Positions 1-7,998 of a stretch of 64,000 bases of DNA are shown piece by piece. The notes under the pieces are model-generated. The model was not told the DNA's origin, ran no database searches, and saw only the letters and a program-made list of their open reading frames with translations. The position numbers were made by a program, and so were the translations under genes. The DNA is from Shimia sp. R9_2 (lineage in GTDB: Bacteria; Pseudomonadota; Alphaproteobacteria; Rhodobacterales; Rhodobacteraceae), in NCBI RefSeq assembly GCF_017743735.1, contig NZ_JAGHRO010000008.1:62001-126000 (forward strand). Reading direction: 5' to 3'. Every line of letters begins with the position of its first letter. Position 1 is the stretch's first letter.

Positions 1-1169
1 TTGCTCAGCAAGCCGACAACCAGCACCGGTGTGAGGAACATCGAGGCCGTGCCGGAGACCGCCACCGCATCAAACAGGGTCTGATTGCCCCAAAGGGTCA
101 GCGCGCCGCCTGCAACGGCAAAGAACAGCATGGCAATGCGGCCGCCCATGAGGGTGCGCGGCGCTATCCGCAGCTCTTCAACCACAAGGCGGGACGCGGA
201 GCTGAGGGCGGAATCCAGTGTGGAGAGCGCTGACACCAGCAGAGACACCAGAAGCAGCGTGAACACCCAGGTTGGCAGCATTGTGGACCAAGTGCCGAGC
301 AGCTGGCCCTCGTAAGCGGCCCCCTCAAGCGCGGCCTGAATGCCAAAGAAGCCAAAGGCGATGATGCAGAGGGTGGAGATCCAAAAGGCGTGCAGGAAGC
401 TTTTGCGGGTGGTGTCACGGTCGGCAAGGAAGCCACGGTCCATCATCACCGGATCATGCACCGGATAGGAGAAAACCTGCAGCGCGGCGACCACCAACAG
501 CACCCAGCCATTGTGCGGGCCGGAGACACCGGGCGCGGTCAGAACCGCGCCGAGGTCAAAGCCGGGACGCAGGATCAGCGCCACAAAGGCCGCACCAAAG
601 ACCACGAGGAAAAGGCTCATCTGCACCACGTCAGTGCGCAGTGCGGCAGAGAGGCCACCCCAAGCGGAATAGGCCAGAGCCAGGATGCCGACCACCAGAA
701 TGGCGGTGGTGCTGGCGCTCGCAACCTCGGGGAAGGCGGCGGAGAAGATCAGGCCCACAACAAGCAGGTTGGCAAAGACTTCTGAGAGCAAACGCAGGGC
801 GATGACGACGTTATAGGCGGTGGTGCCTGCCGCGCCGAAGCGATCGGTAAGCCAGTCCTGCACCGAGCGCGCACCTTGTGCGCGCATGCGGTTGACGATG
901 TAGCCACCGGTGAGAAAAGAGCCGTAGTAGGCCGCATAGGCAAGCGTGCCCGCGATGCCGTAGTAAAACCCGAGGATCGCGGCGTTCATCAGCGAGCGGG
1001 CAAAGATCCAGGTGGTGACTTGCGAGAACACCAGCGTCCAGAGCTGTGGCGCGTTGCCGGAAACAGATTGCCCACCAAAGAAGCCTTCGACCGAGGCGCG
1101 GCGCGGCGCGACAAAAAGGCTGAGCACAATGATGGCTGCGAAGATCGTGATAATGGCGGTGGCCTGCAT
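1..1169 (-). CDS. Sodium:solute symporter family protein (3' end outside window)
   Basis: The frame opens with ATG at 1169, behind a GGGGAA ribosome site, and runs off the left edge, so about 389 residues are visible and the C-terminus is missing. The protein is almost entirely hydrophobic segments joined by short loops, with about ten membrane helices visible. Phrases such as 'RSVQDWLTDRFG' and 'YSAWGGLSAALRTDVVQ' are typical of the SSS (sodium:solute symporter) family, whose members usually have 13 or so helices and couple sodium entry to uptake of sugars, amino acids or organic acids. The substrate cannot be told from sequence. It lies 91 bp downstream of the AlkC-like gene on the same strand and may have its own promoter. 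Confidence 0.85.
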   Translation of the reverse strand, partial: MQATAIITIFAAIIVLSLFVAPRRASVEGFFGGQSVSGNAPQLWTLVFSQVTTWIFARSLMNAAILGFYYGIAGTLAYAAYYGSFLTGGYIVNRMRAQGARSVQDWLTDRFGAAGTTAYNVVIALRLLSEVFANLLVVGLIFSAAFPEVASASTTAILVVGILALAYSAWGGLSAALRTDVVQMSLFLVVFGAAFVALILRPGFDLGAVLTAPGVSGPHNGWVLLVVAALQVFSYPVHDPVMMDRGFLADRDTTRKSFLHAFWISTLCIIAFGFFGIQAALEGAAYEGQLLGTWSTMLPTWVFTLLLVSLLVSALSTLDSALSSASRLVVEELRIAPRTLMGGRIAMLFFAVAGGALTLWGNQTLFDAVAVSGTASMFLTPVLVVGLLS

Positions 1170-1260
1170 GGAATTTCCCCAGTTCGTCAGACTTTCCGCC
1201 TAGCAGGCAGCAACAGTTCGCACCAGCCGCCCCACAAAAACGTGAAAGCCTGTAAAGGAA

Positions 1261-2415
1261 TTACCCTGCGTCCACCAAATCAAATGCCACTTCGGCAAGC
1301 TGTCGGCCGTTGACCTGCACCGCAAGCTTATGAGGGCCCGGATGCAGCTTGAAGGTCGAGGCGTTGGCTTTGAGCGGGTGTTTCTTGGACAGATCCAAAC
1401 GGCCACCTGCGGGCACTTTGCCCTGCTTGAGCTTAAAGACCTTCTGGCCGGTTTTGCCTTCCGGGCGGTGGAAGGTCAGTACATAGTCGACAATCACCGG
1501 CACCGGGCTGTGCGCATCGGTGCTGAGCGTGACGGCGACATTGAGCGCCTCGCCGATCACGATGCTGTCAGCCCCTACGCTGAGGTTTTGCACCGTGACG
1601 GGCGCGTCTGCGGCAAATCCCAGATGCGAAAGCGCATCGGGATGGCCCGCTTTCACAGCGGTGCGCAGGGCGTGACGTGTCATCCAATCCAGCTCTTTGG
1701 CGGTCTGTGTGCCGTCGGCCTGCCAAGCGGCGAGGTGCTGCACCACCACCCCTGTGTCGATCTTGGAAATGTCGTTGAGGTGGTTGGCCACGGAGCGCGT
1801 CACATAGCGGGTTGGATCGCTGTGTAGCTGCGCCAGCAGCGGCAGGGGAGCAAGCGGGTCAATGTCGATCTTTTTGGCCCATGGCAGTTTGGGGCGGGTG
1901 CCTTCGCTGACCAGACGGCGCACGTGGTAGTTTTCATCCTGCGCCCAGTCTGCCAGACGAGCGAAGGTTTCTTCGGGCCAGCGGTTCAGGAAGGGGCGGA
2001 TGTAGAACTCCATGGAGAAGCGCTGTGTTGCGGCGTGCAGCAGATCAAAGCTGCGGTCGCGGTGCTCTTCCAGCCCGTGGCGCACCGCGAGGATGCCCGG
2101 CACCGCATGGATGAAGCGCCCGAAATCATCATCGGTCAGCGATGGATCAAGCGCGGGAGGCATGGCGGCCTCCAGCTGATCCGCCATGATGGGAAAGTCC
2201 GGCGCGAGGCGTTTTTCGATGCAATCGGCAATCCATTCCATGCGCTCCATGAGCTCACGGTCTGGAAATCCGGCAACGGTTTCCGCCTGAAAGCCTTCCG
2301 CATCAAAGCCGGGAATGCCGGCGGCATATTCTGCCGCCAGATCTGCCATGCTTTCAGCGTTAAACAGATGATCTTTCAGTGAAAACCCTTGCGACACACC
2401 AGTACCCCGCGCCAA
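1261..2415 (-). CDS. AlkC-like DNA alkylation repair glycosylase with C-terminal Ig-like domain
   Basis: Predicted 384-aa protein. Residues 1 to about 270 are helical, HEAT-like repeats of the AlkC/AlkD DNA glycosylase superfamily, which removes alkylated purines (such as 3-methyladenine) without flipping the base. Residues about 273-384 are beta-rich ('VTVQNLSVGADSIVIGEALN', 'HKLAVQVNGRQ') and look like the Ig-like domain carried by one AlkC subgroup. The start is uncertain. The frame opens at a TTG at 2415 with GGGGG about 8 nt upstream, and an in-frame GTG follows six codons later. The SDR gene ends only 15 bp upstream, so the two may be co-transcribed. Cytoplasmic base-excision repair is the inferred role. 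Confidence 0.8.
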   Translation of the reverse strand: MARGTGVSQGFSLKDHLFNAESMADLAAEYAAGIPGFDAEGFQAETVAGFPDRELMERMEWIADCIEKRLAPDFPIMADQLEAAMPPALDPSLTDDDFGRFIHAVPGILAVRHGLEEHRDRSFDLLHAATQRFSMEFYIRPFLNRWPEETFARLADWAQDENYHVRRLVSEGTRPKLPWAKKIDIDPLAPLPLLAQLHSDPTRYVTRSVANHLNDISKIDTGVVVQHLAAWQADGTQTAKELDWMTRHALRTAVKAGHPDALSHLGFAADAPVTVQNLSVGADSIVIGEALNVAVTLSTDAHSPVPVIVDYVLTFHRPEGKTGQKVFKLKQGKVPAGGRLDLSKKHPLKANASTFKLHPGPHKLAVQVNGRQLAEVAFDLVDAG

Positions 2416-2430
2416 ATCTATCGCCCCCGT

Positions 2431-3210
2431 TTACATCGCAGAGGCAAAGGCGCCGCCGTCCAGCAGCACGTTTTGACCCACGATAAAGCCCGCATGATGA
2501 GAGCAGAGAAAGGCACAGGTGGCGCCAAACTCATCTGCGGTGCCATAGCGGCCTGCGGGGATGGTGGCGGCGCGTTGAGCCTGTGCCTCTGCCATGGAGA
2601 TGCCCTGTTGCTGGGTCACGGCAGTGTCCAGCGCCACGGCGCGGTCGGTGGCGTGGATGCCGGGCAGCAGGTTGTTGATGGTCACGCCTGTGCCTGCGAC
2701 CTGACGAGCGGTGCCCGCCACATAGCCGGTGAGGCCGGCGCGCGCAGCGTTGGACAGACCCAGAACCGGAATCGGGGATTTCACAGACACCGAAGTGATG
2801 TTGACCACACGGCCCCAGCCGCGCTCCATCATGCCCGGCACCAACGCTTTGATCAGCGCGATGGGCGCGAGCATATTGGCATCCAGCGCCGAAATAAAAT
2901 CGTCGCGGTCCCAATCGGTCCACATGCCGGGAGGCGGGCCGCCCGCGTTGTTGACCAGAATGTCGACGCCCTGCGCAGCCTCAATGAGCTTAGCCTGCCC
3001 GTCCGGCGTGGTCACGTCACAGGCGATGGCCTCAACCTTGACGCCAAACTCTTCGCGAATCGCTGCGGCAGAGGCTTCCAGCGCCTCGGCACCCCGTGCG
3101 TTCATGATCAGATCCACACCTTCGGCGGCCAAAGCGCGGGCGCATCCCAGCCCGAGACCCTTTGAGGACGCACAGACGAGCGCGCGTTTACCTTTGATTC
3201 CCAATTCCAT
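2431..3210 (-). CDS. Atypical short-chain dehydrogenase/reductase (BKR-like subgroup)
   Basis: 259 aa, normal SDR length. The Rossmann motif is present in variant form (ASSKGLG at 14-20 instead of TGxxxGxG), as is NNAG (87-90) and the active-site Ser140 in NITS. The catalytic Tyr-x3-Lys is missing: Ser153 and Arg157 sit where Tyr and Lys are expected. This matches a known SDR subgroup annotated as 3-oxoacyl-ACP reductase-like that lacks the standard tetrad. The C-terminus (VGQNVLLDGGAF) is typical of FabG-like SDRs. The substrate is unknown, and it may be a catalytically altered or non-catalytic paralogue. It starts at ATG 3210, divergent from the Hint-domain gene across 150 bp, and precedes the AlkC-like gene. 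Confidence 0.85.
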   Translation of the reverse strand: MELGIKGKRALVCASSKGLGLGCARALAAEGVDLIMNARGAEALEASAAAIREEFGVKVEAIACDVTTPDGQAKLIEAAQGVDILVNNAGGPPPGMWTDWDRDDFISALDANMLAPIALIKALVPGMMERGWGRVVNITSVSVKSPIPVLGLSNAARAGLTGYVAGTARQVAGTGVTINNLLPGIHATDRAVALDTAVTQQQGISMAEAQAQRAATIPAGRYGTADEFGATCAFLCSHHAGFIVGQNVLLDGGAFASAM

Positions 3211-3360
3211 GCGATTCTCCCCTTTGTAATGTGGCTAAGAAATACCTAATTCTCTAAGGATGCCAGCAATATGCCGAAGGCTCGGCTTTCTGCTGCCACA
3301 ATTGAACGATAATTTTAGGGACCGGCGCTGCCCATAAGAGAAGTAACGAGAAGGTAGACC

Positions 3361-4389
3361 ATGTATTCACAGGTTCAGGACACCGCGATGCCGTCCCAGC
3401 GGCTGCCTGTGTATCTCGCAGAAGCGTTTCACGTCACAGATGGCGCGAACCTCGGGGATTCATTGTCTTTTGCCCAAGAGCTTGTTCTGGATGACATCTA
3501 TGCGCTGTCGATGGATGCGCAGGTGAAAAGCCTGTCGTTGCGCACCGATGCGGACGGGCAGCATTTTGTCGCCAGCGACCGCGGGCTTGGCGCCAAAGAC
3601 GCGCGGGTGTTTCTGGATTGTGTGGCCACATTCATGCCACCCAGCGGAGACACCATCGAAGTGCTGGTGCTGGTTGAAGTGGATGACGCAGGCGGCGTGG
3701 TCCAGATTTACGGCGCAGCGCTTGCGCCTTTGACGCCCAAAACCGATTACGCGCTGGTCGGGATCGACCGCGATGCGGCCTCGACGCGGCTCGCGCAGCT
3801 GGCCTGTGTCAGCTTTACCAGCGGCACCCATATCACCATGGCCACCGGAGAGCAGCGCAAGGTCGAGGACCTGAAAGTGGGCGACCGCGTTCTGACCCGC
3901 GATGACGGTCCGCAGGAATTGCGCTGGATCGGCCATTCGGTGCAGCGCGCCAGCGGCGAATTTGCCCCGATTGTGATTACCAAAGGCACGCTCAACAATG
4001 CAGGTGATCTGCGTGTGAGCCCGGACCATCGCCTGTTTGTCTATCAGCGCCATGACCACATCGGCGTGGGCCGCAGCGAACTGCTGATCAAAGCGCGCCA
4101 TCTGGTGAACGGTGAGACCGTCTATGCCGCCGAAGGTGGCTTTGTGGATTACTACCAGCTGATGTTTGACACCCATCAGATCATCTTTGCCGAAGGGATT
4201 TCGGCCGAAACCATGCAGATGGACACGCGCACGCGGCCGGCTGTGCCCAAAGAGGTCACCGAGCGGCTGCAACGCAAAGCGGCCAATAACAGCACACGTG
4301 GCGGGCCGGTGGGGCATCTGGAAGTGCATGAAAGCCTGCTGAACCGTCCGGACGCGGTGGAGCTGTTGAAACGGGCGTCGTCCAAGTAA
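3361..4389 (+). CDS. Hint-domain (Hedgehog/intein-type) protein
   Basis: 342 aa. Residues 1-145 form an uncharacterised N-terminal region. A Hint domain begins at Cys149 (CVSFTSGTHI) and runs to about residue 285, with the typical 'VEDLKVGDRVLTRDDG' turn, 'VSPDHRLFV' and 'YYQLMFDTHQIIFAEG'. Hint domains of this bacterial type (Hint_2) are abundant in Rhodobacterales, often at the end of secreted repeat proteins, and are thought to self-cleave at the N-terminal Cys, but the role of free-standing copies is unknown. No signal peptide is evident. AGAAGG lies 8 nt before the ATG. A second Hint protein is encoded at 49255-49962. Confidence 0.85.
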   Translation: MYSQVQDTAMPSQRLPVYLAEAFHVTDGANLGDSLSFAQELVLDDIYALSMDAQVKSLSLRTDADGQHFVASDRGLGAKDARVFLDCVATFMPPSGDTIEVLVLVEVDDAGGVVQIYGAALAPLTPKTDYALVGIDRDAASTRLAQLACVSFTSGTHITMATGEQRKVEDLKVGDRVLTRDDGPQELRWIGHSVQRASGEFAPIVITKGTLNNAGDLRVSPDHRLFVYQRHDHIGVGRSELLIKARHLVNGETVYAAEGGFVDYYQLMFDTHQIIFAEGISAETMQMDTRTRPAVPKEVTERLQRKAANNSTRGGPVGHLEVHESLLNRPDAVELLKRASSK

Positions 4390-4465
4390 CGCGGCCGGGG
4401 CTGCACGCAGCCCTGCCCTCTGCTTTTCCTTGCGAAAATGAGCGCGCGCGCCTATACGCGCGACC

Positions 4466-6073
4466 ATGTTGGACACGAGCACAAACCGCCCCGAATTGCC
4501 GCCCGAGATTGCGCGCCGCCGTACGTTCGCGATCATTTCGCACCCGGACGCCGGGAAAACCACGCTGACGGAAAAATTCCTGCTCTACGGTGGTGCGATC
4601 CAGATGGCGGGTCAGGTGCGTGCCAAAGGTGAGGCGCGGCGGACACGTTCGGACTTTATGCAGATGGAAAAGGATCGCGGGATCTCCGTGTCGGCCTCTG
4701 CAATGTCCTTTGATTTTGGCAACTTCCGCTTCAATCTGGTGGACACACCGGGCCACAGCGACTTCTCTGAAGACACCTATCGCACGCTGACCGCGGTGGA
4801 TGCGGCGGTGATGGTGATTGACGGCGCCAAAGGTGTGGAAAGCCAGACGCAGAAGCTCTTTGAAGTGTGTCGTCTGCGCGATCTGCCGATCCTGACCTTC
4901 TGTAACAAGATGGACCGCGAGAGCCGCGATACCTTTGATATCATTGACGAGATTCAAGAAAACCTCGCGATTGACGTGACCCCGGCGAGCTGGCCGATTG
5001 GCATGGGGCGCGAGTTCCTGGGCTGTTATGACATGCTCAACGACCGTCTGGAGCTGATGGACCGCGCGGACCGGAATGTGATCGCCGAGACCATTCAGAT
5101 TGACGGGCTGGACGATCCGAAACTGGCCGACCACGTACCTGCACATCTGCTGGAGAAGCTGCAAGAAGAGGTTGAAATGGCCAAGGAACTGCTGCCGCAG
5201 CTTGATCCGCAAGCGGTGCTGGAAGGTCATATGACCCCGATCTGGTTTGGCTCTGCAATCAACTCTTTTGGGGTCAAAGAGCTGATGGATGGCATTGGTT
5301 CTTACGGGCCGGAGCCACAGGTGCAGACCGCGCAGCCGCGTGAGATTGCGCCTGAGGAAAAGAAGGTTGCGGGCTTTGTGTTCAAGGTTCAGGCCAATAT
5401 GGACCCCAAACACCGCGACCGTGTGGCCTTTGTGCGCATGGCCTCCGGACACTTTAAGCGCGGCATGAAACTGACCCATGTGCGCACCAAAAAGCCGATG
5501 GCGATTTCCAATCCGGTGCTCTTCCTCGCGTCTGACCGCGAGCTCGCAGACGAGGCCTGGGCAGGCGATATCATCGGCATTCCCAACCACGGGCAACTGC
5601 GCATTGGCGACACGCTGACCGAAGGCGAGGCGCTGCGCGTTTCCGGCATTCCAAGCTTTGCGCCGGAACTGCTGCAGGGCATTCGCGCAGGCGATCCGAT
5701 GAAGGCAAAACACCTTGAAAAGGCGCTGATGCAATTTGCGGAAGAAGGCGCGGCCAAAGTGTTCAAACCGATGATTGGTTCAGGCTTCATCGTCGGAGTG
5801 GTTGGGCAGCTTCAGTTTGAAGTGCTCGCCAGCCGGATCGAGATGGAATACGGCCTGCCGGTGCGCTTTGAACAGAGCCAGTTCACCTCGGCCCGTTGGG
5901 TCAATGGCGAGCGTCAGGCGGTTGAGAAATTTGCCGACATGAACAAGCAGCACATCAGCTATGACCATGATGGCGACGTGGTGTTTCTGACGCGTTTGCA
6001 ATGGGATATCGACCGCGTGGCGCGCGACTATCCGGATGTGACGCTGACGGCCACCAAGGAAATGATGGTCTGA
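4466..6073 (+). CDS. prfC: Peptide chain release factor 3
   Basis: 535 aa, the usual length for RF3. It is a translational GTPase with the P-loop HPDAGKTT (26-33), DTPGHSDF (93-100) and NKMD (147-150), followed by EF-Tu-like domain 2 and the RF3-specific C-terminal domain ('FVVG..GQLQFEVLASR'). RF3 uses GTP to recycle RF1/RF2 from the ribosome after peptide release. The ATG at 4466 gives the family N-terminus. It follows the Hint gene by 76 bp, with a small GC hairpin (4398-4413) in the gap. An 11-bp hairpin follows the stop codon. Confidence 0.96.
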   Translation: MLDTSTNRPELPPEIARRRTFAIISHPDAGKTTLTEKFLLYGGAIQMAGQVRAKGEARRTRSDFMQMEKDRGISVSASAMSFDFGNFRFNLVDTPGHSDFSEDTYRTLTAVDAAVMVIDGAKGVESQTQKLFEVCRLRDLPILTFCNKMDRESRDTFDIIDEIQENLAIDVTPASWPIGMGREFLGCYDMLNDRLELMDRADRNVIAETIQIDGLDDPKLADHVPAHLLEKLQEEVEMAKELLPQLDPQAVLEGHMTPIWFGSAINSFGVKELMDGIGSYGPEPQVQTAQPREIAPEEKKVAGFVFKVQANMDPKHRDRVAFVRMASGHFKRGMKLTHVRTKKPMAISNPVLFLASDRELADEAWAGDIIGIPNHGQLRIGDTLTEGEALRVSGIPSFAPELLQGIRAGDPMKAKHLEKALMQFAEEGAAKVFKPMIGSGFIVGVVGQLQFEVLASRIEMEYGLPVRFEQSQFTSARWVNGERQAVEKFADMNKQHISYDHDGDVVFLTRLQWDIDRVARDYPDVTLTATKEMMV

Positions 6074-6085
6074 TACAGTCTGAGA

Positions 6086-6110
6086 TTGCACGGGGGATGC
6101 CCCCGTGCAA
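6086..6110 (+). repeat. Perfect 11-bp hairpin after prfC
   Basis: TTGCACGGGGG (6086-6096) pairs perfectly with CCCCCGTGCAA (6100-6110) around an ATG loop. No T-run follows, so it is not a standard intrinsic terminator. It could stabilise the prfC 3' end or attenuate the downstream gene, which begins 11 bp later. Confidence 0.6.
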
Positions 6111-6120
6111 ACATCGCGCC

Positions 6121-6876
6121 ATGACCGACGACACCCTCACCTATCCGGGCGGCTTTGCCTATATGCTCGCGCGTTATGAGGGGCGGCGCGACCCCTTTGA
6201 TTTTGGTCCCGAAGACCTGCCGCCGTTGGATGCGGATCTGGCCGCGCTGAAGGCTGAAATCGTACCCGAGAGCGCGACACAAAAGCAGCCGGATGATCCC
6301 AAAACAAGCTGGGCGCGCAAACGTCGGCAGATTGCGGAAGAATTTGTCGGGAAGAGCGCGCTGGCCTTTCTGAATGCGCAGTTGATTTCCAACCTGCGCA
6401 AACGCGCGCAGCCGCCTCAAACCGCTGCGCTGTTTCGGCGGATCTGGGCAGAAGAACATGCGCATCTGATTGGCGCGCTAAATTTGCGCTGGCAGGTGAG
6501 CGCGGTGCAGACTTTTGCCGACCACGGAGACACGCCAGCGCAGCGGGAAGTTGGCCAAGCCCTAAAGATGCTCTTTGGCATGATGAAGCTTTATGAGTTT
6601 GAGCGCAGTTTCAGCGGCCTGCCCCCTGAAAAGGAGCATGGCTTTGGCAAGCGGGTCAAAACCCGGCTCCCGCTGGATATGGAGCCGTTTTCGCTGGTCC
6701 ATGGCGGGTTGGATATCAACCTGATCGCCCCGATCTGGGAGTTGGCCAAGACCGATCCGGTGATTGCGCCGCTTGCTGAGCATTTGCTGGGGGAGCTGAT
6801 CGCGGAACCGGGCGGCGTGTTCCGGCGGCTGTCGCAGATGCGGGCGAAACGAGAGCGGCAACAGGCACGAAAATGA
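6121..6876 (+). CDS. Conserved hypothetical protein upstream of a glycosyltransferase
   Basis: 251 aa from ATG 6121. An upstream in-frame extension is open but overlaps prfC and the hairpin, so it is rejected. The protein is soluble and largely helical, with a charged, proline-rich stretch near residues 35-65 and a basic C-terminus (MRAKRERQQARK). No catalytic motif or known domain was recognised. It overlaps the next gene by 4 bp (ATGA), implying translational coupling with the glycosyltransferase and perhaps a shared role in surface glycan synthesis. The function is unknown. Confidence 0.75.
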   Translation: MTDDTLTYPGGFAYMLARYEGRRDPFDFGPEDLPPLDADLAALKAEIVPESATQKQPDDPKTSWARKRRQIAEEFVGKSALAFLNAQLISNLRKRAQPPQTAALFRRIWAEEHAHLIGALNLRWQVSAVQTFADHGDTPAQREVGQALKMLFGMMKLYEFERSFSGLPPEKEHGFGKRVKTRLPLDMEPFSLVHGGLDINLIAPIWELAKTDPVIAPLAEHLLGELIAEPGGVFRRLSQMRAKRERQQARK

Positions 6877-7823
6877 CGACGCAAAAGCCAACCTGGGGTG
6901 TGGTTGCAACCATCAAAGCCTCTGCCGAAGACATCCTGAACTTTGCCGCGCACCATCTGGAGCTGGGGGCGAGCCATCTTTGGATTTATCTCGACGCCCC
7001 GAACCCAGAGGCCAAAGCGCTGCTGAAGGGGCATCCGAAAATCACGCCCGTGAGCACCGGTGAGAACTACTGGATCAAGGCGCGGGGCAAGCGCCCGCCG
7101 ATGCACCAGAACCGCCAATCCTACAACGCGCGCCACGCCTATCACCGCGCAAAGGATCTGGATTGGCTGCTGCATATTGATGTGGATGAGTTTTTGTGGC
7201 CGGAGCGTGCCATCACGGATCAGCTCGCCGCCCTGCCAGAGAGCTGCCTAACCGCGCGCGTGCGCCCTGCTGAGGCGCTAGCACCTATGGAGGAAAGCGA
7301 AGAACCGCACCTGTTTAAGAGCTTCATCGCCAACAAAGATGATCGCAGCCGGCTGGTGGCGGAAATTTATCCGACCTTTGCGCCCTATCTGAAAGGCGGG
7401 TTTGTCAGCCATGTGGCTGGTAAAATCTTCATGCGCACCAAGCAGAGCAATATGAAGGTGAAAATCCACAATGTGATGCAAAATGGGGTGCGCAACCCGG
7501 GGCAGATGGAGCTGACCGATACCAGGCTTCTGCACCTGCACACCAAAGGGTGGAATCATTGGCAGAAAAGTTTCACCTATCGCCACAAAAAGGGGTCTTA
7601 CCGTGACGAGCTGGGGGCAGCTGTTTCGGAAGACGAGGGCGGCCTCAATCTGCATAAGCTCTTTACCCATCTGGCCAAGGAGCCGGATGGGTTGCGGCGG
7701 TTTTATGAAGAGGCCTGTCTGGCCACACCTGAGCTGACGCAGCGCCTGCGGGAGCGTGGGGTCTTGCAGGAACATGTGCTGGATCTGGACGCGAAACGCC
7801 GGAAACACTTCCCCGATTTTTGA
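6873..7823 (+). CDS. Glycosyltransferase family 2-like protein
   Basis: 316 aa. It starts with 'WGVVATIKASAEDILNFAAHHLELGA', the opening typical of the Glyco_tranf_2_4 group of GT-A fold enzymes, and carries a DxD-type metal/nucleotide-sugar motif (HIDVDEF, 101-107). The C-terminal third includes 'HLHTKGWNHWQKSFTYRHKKGSYRDE', a conserved acceptor-side region in these proteins. It probably transfers a sugar from a nucleotide-sugar to a surface polysaccharide or glycan. Donor and acceptor are unknown. It is translationally coupled to the upstream unknown gene through a 4-bp overlap. No signal peptide or membrane helix is seen. Confidence 0.85.
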   Translation: MTTQKPTWGVVATIKASAEDILNFAAHHLELGASHLWIYLDAPNPEAKALLKGHPKITPVSTGENYWIKARGKRPPMHQNRQSYNARHAYHRAKDLDWLLHIDVDEFLWPERAITDQLAALPESCLTARVRPAEALAPMEESEEPHLFKSFIANKDDRSRLVAEIYPTFAPYLKGGFVSHVAGKIFMRTKQSNMKVKIHNVMQNGVRNPGQMELTDTRLLHLHTKGWNHWQKSFTYRHKKGSYRDELGAAVSEDEGGLNLHKLFTHLAKEPDGLRRFYEEACLATPELTQRLRERGVLQEHVLDLDAKRRKHFPDF

Positions 7824-7873
7824 GGCAAATGTTTCTCACTTTACGTCAAACCGGTGGGAACTCGCTGGTTTCA

Positions 7874-7902
7874 TTGACCTAAAGCCTTCTGTGCGATAGA
7901 AG
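7874..7902 (+). promoter_or_regulatory. Candidate sigma-70 promoter of rhlE
   Basis: TTGACC (7874-7879), a 17-bp spacer and TAGAAG (7897-7902) form a plausible vegetative promoter, matching 5/6 and 4/6 of consensus. It would give a 5' leader of about 90 nt before the helicase start codon. Confidence 0.45.
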
Positions 7903-7975
7903 GCGCCGAGGATCGATATCGCCATGTGTTGCGGGGCCAGCCGGGCCTGATCCCAAAGCCGCTACGGGCCAAGTC

Positions 7976-7996
7976 GTGTCCGTAAACCACGGATAC
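7976..7996 (+). promoter_or_regulatory. Hairpin covering the rhlE ribosome-binding site
   Basis: GTGTCCGT (7976-7983) pairs with ACGGATAC (7989-7996), including one G-U, around an AAACC loop. It ends three bases before the ATG. The only Shine-Dalgarno-like bases (GGA, 7991-7993) lie inside the 3' arm, so folding would hide the ribosome site. Confidence 0.55.
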
Positions 7997-7998
7997 AA

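Noticed and set aside
4256-5734. 492-codon open frame antisense to prfC
   Set aside because: Overlaps release factor 3 and the end of the Hint gene; composition is atypical for a protein.
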